A DNA stretch of 64,000 bases from Caulobacterales bacterium (GTDB lineage: Bacteria; Pseudomonadota; Alphaproteobacteria; Caulobacterales; Aquidulcibacteraceae). Positions 63,265 through 64,000 of the stretch are shown here, in pieces; position 1 is the stretch's first letter; each line of letters opens with the position of its first letter. A program made the position numbers and the translations under genes. The DNA lies in the NCBI GenBank assembly GCA_017303355.1, contig JAFLCU010000014.1, forward strand, positions 1 through 64,000. Direction: 5' to 3'. The notes beneath the pieces are model-generated. The model searched no databases and was not told the origin of the DNA. It saw only the letters and a list, made by a program, of their open reading frames with translations.

Positions 63265-64000
63265 TCAACCGCCATAATCCCCCGCCCCCTTCGCTTTGCG
63301 GTGGAACGCGAGTTTATCCGCGTATTCCAGCGGGTCCTTCGGCTTCACCATCGCGCCGGGGGGCGTGTCGCCCCAATCGGTGAGGCGGGTGGCGAAGAAG
63401 CGGAGTGCTGCGCCACGGCAAAGAGTGGGCAGCGCTTCGCGTTCGGCATCGGTCAAAGGCCGGATGGTTTCGTAGGCCGCGATCATCGCGGCGCCACGGG
63501 CGAAATCGAATTCGCGCGGTGTCGAGAAGCACCAGGCGTTGAGGCAGACGGCGAGGTCGTAGGCGAGGAAATCGGTGCAGGCGAAATAGAAATCGATCAG
63601 CCCGGTGAGGCGCTGGCCGAGAAAGAGCGCGTTGTCCGGGAAGAGATCGGCGTGGATCGGCCCGCGCGGCAAATCTTGCGGCCAAGCCGCGCGCACCGCG
63701 GCCACATCGCGCTCGATCAAACGCGCGAGGCCGGGGCGGAGATATTCAGCCTGCGCCAAACGCGGCGCTATCAGTTTTTCCCAGCCATCGACGGAGAGCG
63801 CGTTCGCGCGCGTCAGTTCAAAACCATCGAGCGCCACATGCATGCGCGCCAGCGCTTCGCCGATGGCGGCGCAATGGCCGATGTCGGGCGAGCGCGGCCA
63901 CACGCCTTCGAGGAAGGAGATGATGGCGCACGGTTTGCCCTTGGCGCGCGTGTAGAGCGCGCCGCTCTTGGTGGCGATCGGCAGCGGCGCGACCACGCCG
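63265..64000 (-). CDS. thrB: Homoserine kinase, N-terminus outside the window
   Basis: This is the C-terminal ~245 residues of a type II (APH-fold) homoserine kinase, which phosphorylates homoserine in threonine synthesis. It has GPIHADLFPDNALFLG (catalytic loop), GLIDFYFACTDFLAYDLAVCLNAW (Mg-binding) and the ending DPLEYADKLAFHRKAKG. The frame continues past base 64000, so the start codon is not visible. Confidence 0.94.
   Translation of the reverse strand, partial: GVVAPLPIATKSGALYTRAKGKPCAIISFLEGVWPRSPDIGHCAAIGEALARMHVALDGFELTRANALSVDGWEKLIAPRLAQAEYLRPGLARLIERDVAAVRAAWPQDLPRGPIHADLFPDNALFLGQRLTGLIDFYFACTDFLAYDLAVCLNAWCFSTPREFDFARGAAMIAAYETIRPLTDAEREALPTLCRGAALRFFATRLTDWGDTPPGAMVKPKDPLEYADKLAFHRKAKGAGDYGG

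Overview
The window looks like two unrelated genomes joined end to end. Bases 1 to about 13,610 read as a very GC-rich Xanthomonadaceae/Lysobacter-type gammaproteobacterium: a BtuB-like receptor, a subtilase, DinB, a TauE/1-Cys-peroxiredoxin/metallo-beta-lactamase operon with a divergent OxyR, a secreted PKD/PPC protein, and glmS. From about 13,625 to the end the DNA reads as an alphaproteobacterium near Caulobacterales/Hyphomonadaceae. It carries ccrM next to rnhB, CtrA-type boxes, a split glycine decarboxylase, an atpI-B-E-F'-F cluster, and the orders mutY/DUF721/dsbA/smc and thrB/rnhA. Codon habits change at the join: the left uses almost only G/C third bases, the right uses TTG, GAT and AAT freely. 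An assembly chimera is the simplest reading; a transfer junction is the alternative.

Left part: receptor end (1-1262); a standalone prodomain-like protein and an S8 protease without signal peptides (1423-3681); dinB and the sulfur/peroxide operon on the minus strand (3800-7692); oxyR (7829-8785); a 785-bp gap holding a 98-bp copy of the dinB start; a secreted putative metallopeptidase (9575-11284) with a clear terminator; glmS (11452-13293); then a perfect sigma-54 promoter in front of a gene cut off by the junction.

Right part: a GT2 enzyme, a lytic transglycosylase and a uracil-DNA glycosylase lacking iron-sulfur ligands; ETF-QO, two TPR proteins, ispE and a WecA-like transferase; a polyprenyl synthase; a tandem glycine riboswitch driving gcvT-gcvH-gcvPA-gcvPB; a GDT1-type exporter behind a yybP-ykoY manganese riboswitch; DUF1304; ATP synthase Fo genes; smc, dsbA-like, DUF721, mutY, GFA and Crp; ccrM and rnhB; a small XRE/membrane-protein module with two micropeptides; glyQ, a DUF559 nuclease and glyS; ppdK; a SleB-like hydrolase; SDR; two DJ-1/PfpI proteins; DUF1272; YqgE; peroxiredoxin; SPFH/NfeD; rnhA; thrB.

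The most unusual content is a family of paired GC-rich hairpins of about 125-210 bp, seen seven times as full pairs and twice as halves. One pair lies in frame inside glyS. Others flank an intact DUF559 endonuclease-like gene and, 3 kb away, a remnant of the same gene. A second family forms perfect 25-28-bp inverted repeats between genes. Together these suggest an expanding palindromic element that tolerates coding insertions and may be linked to a DUF559 nuclease.
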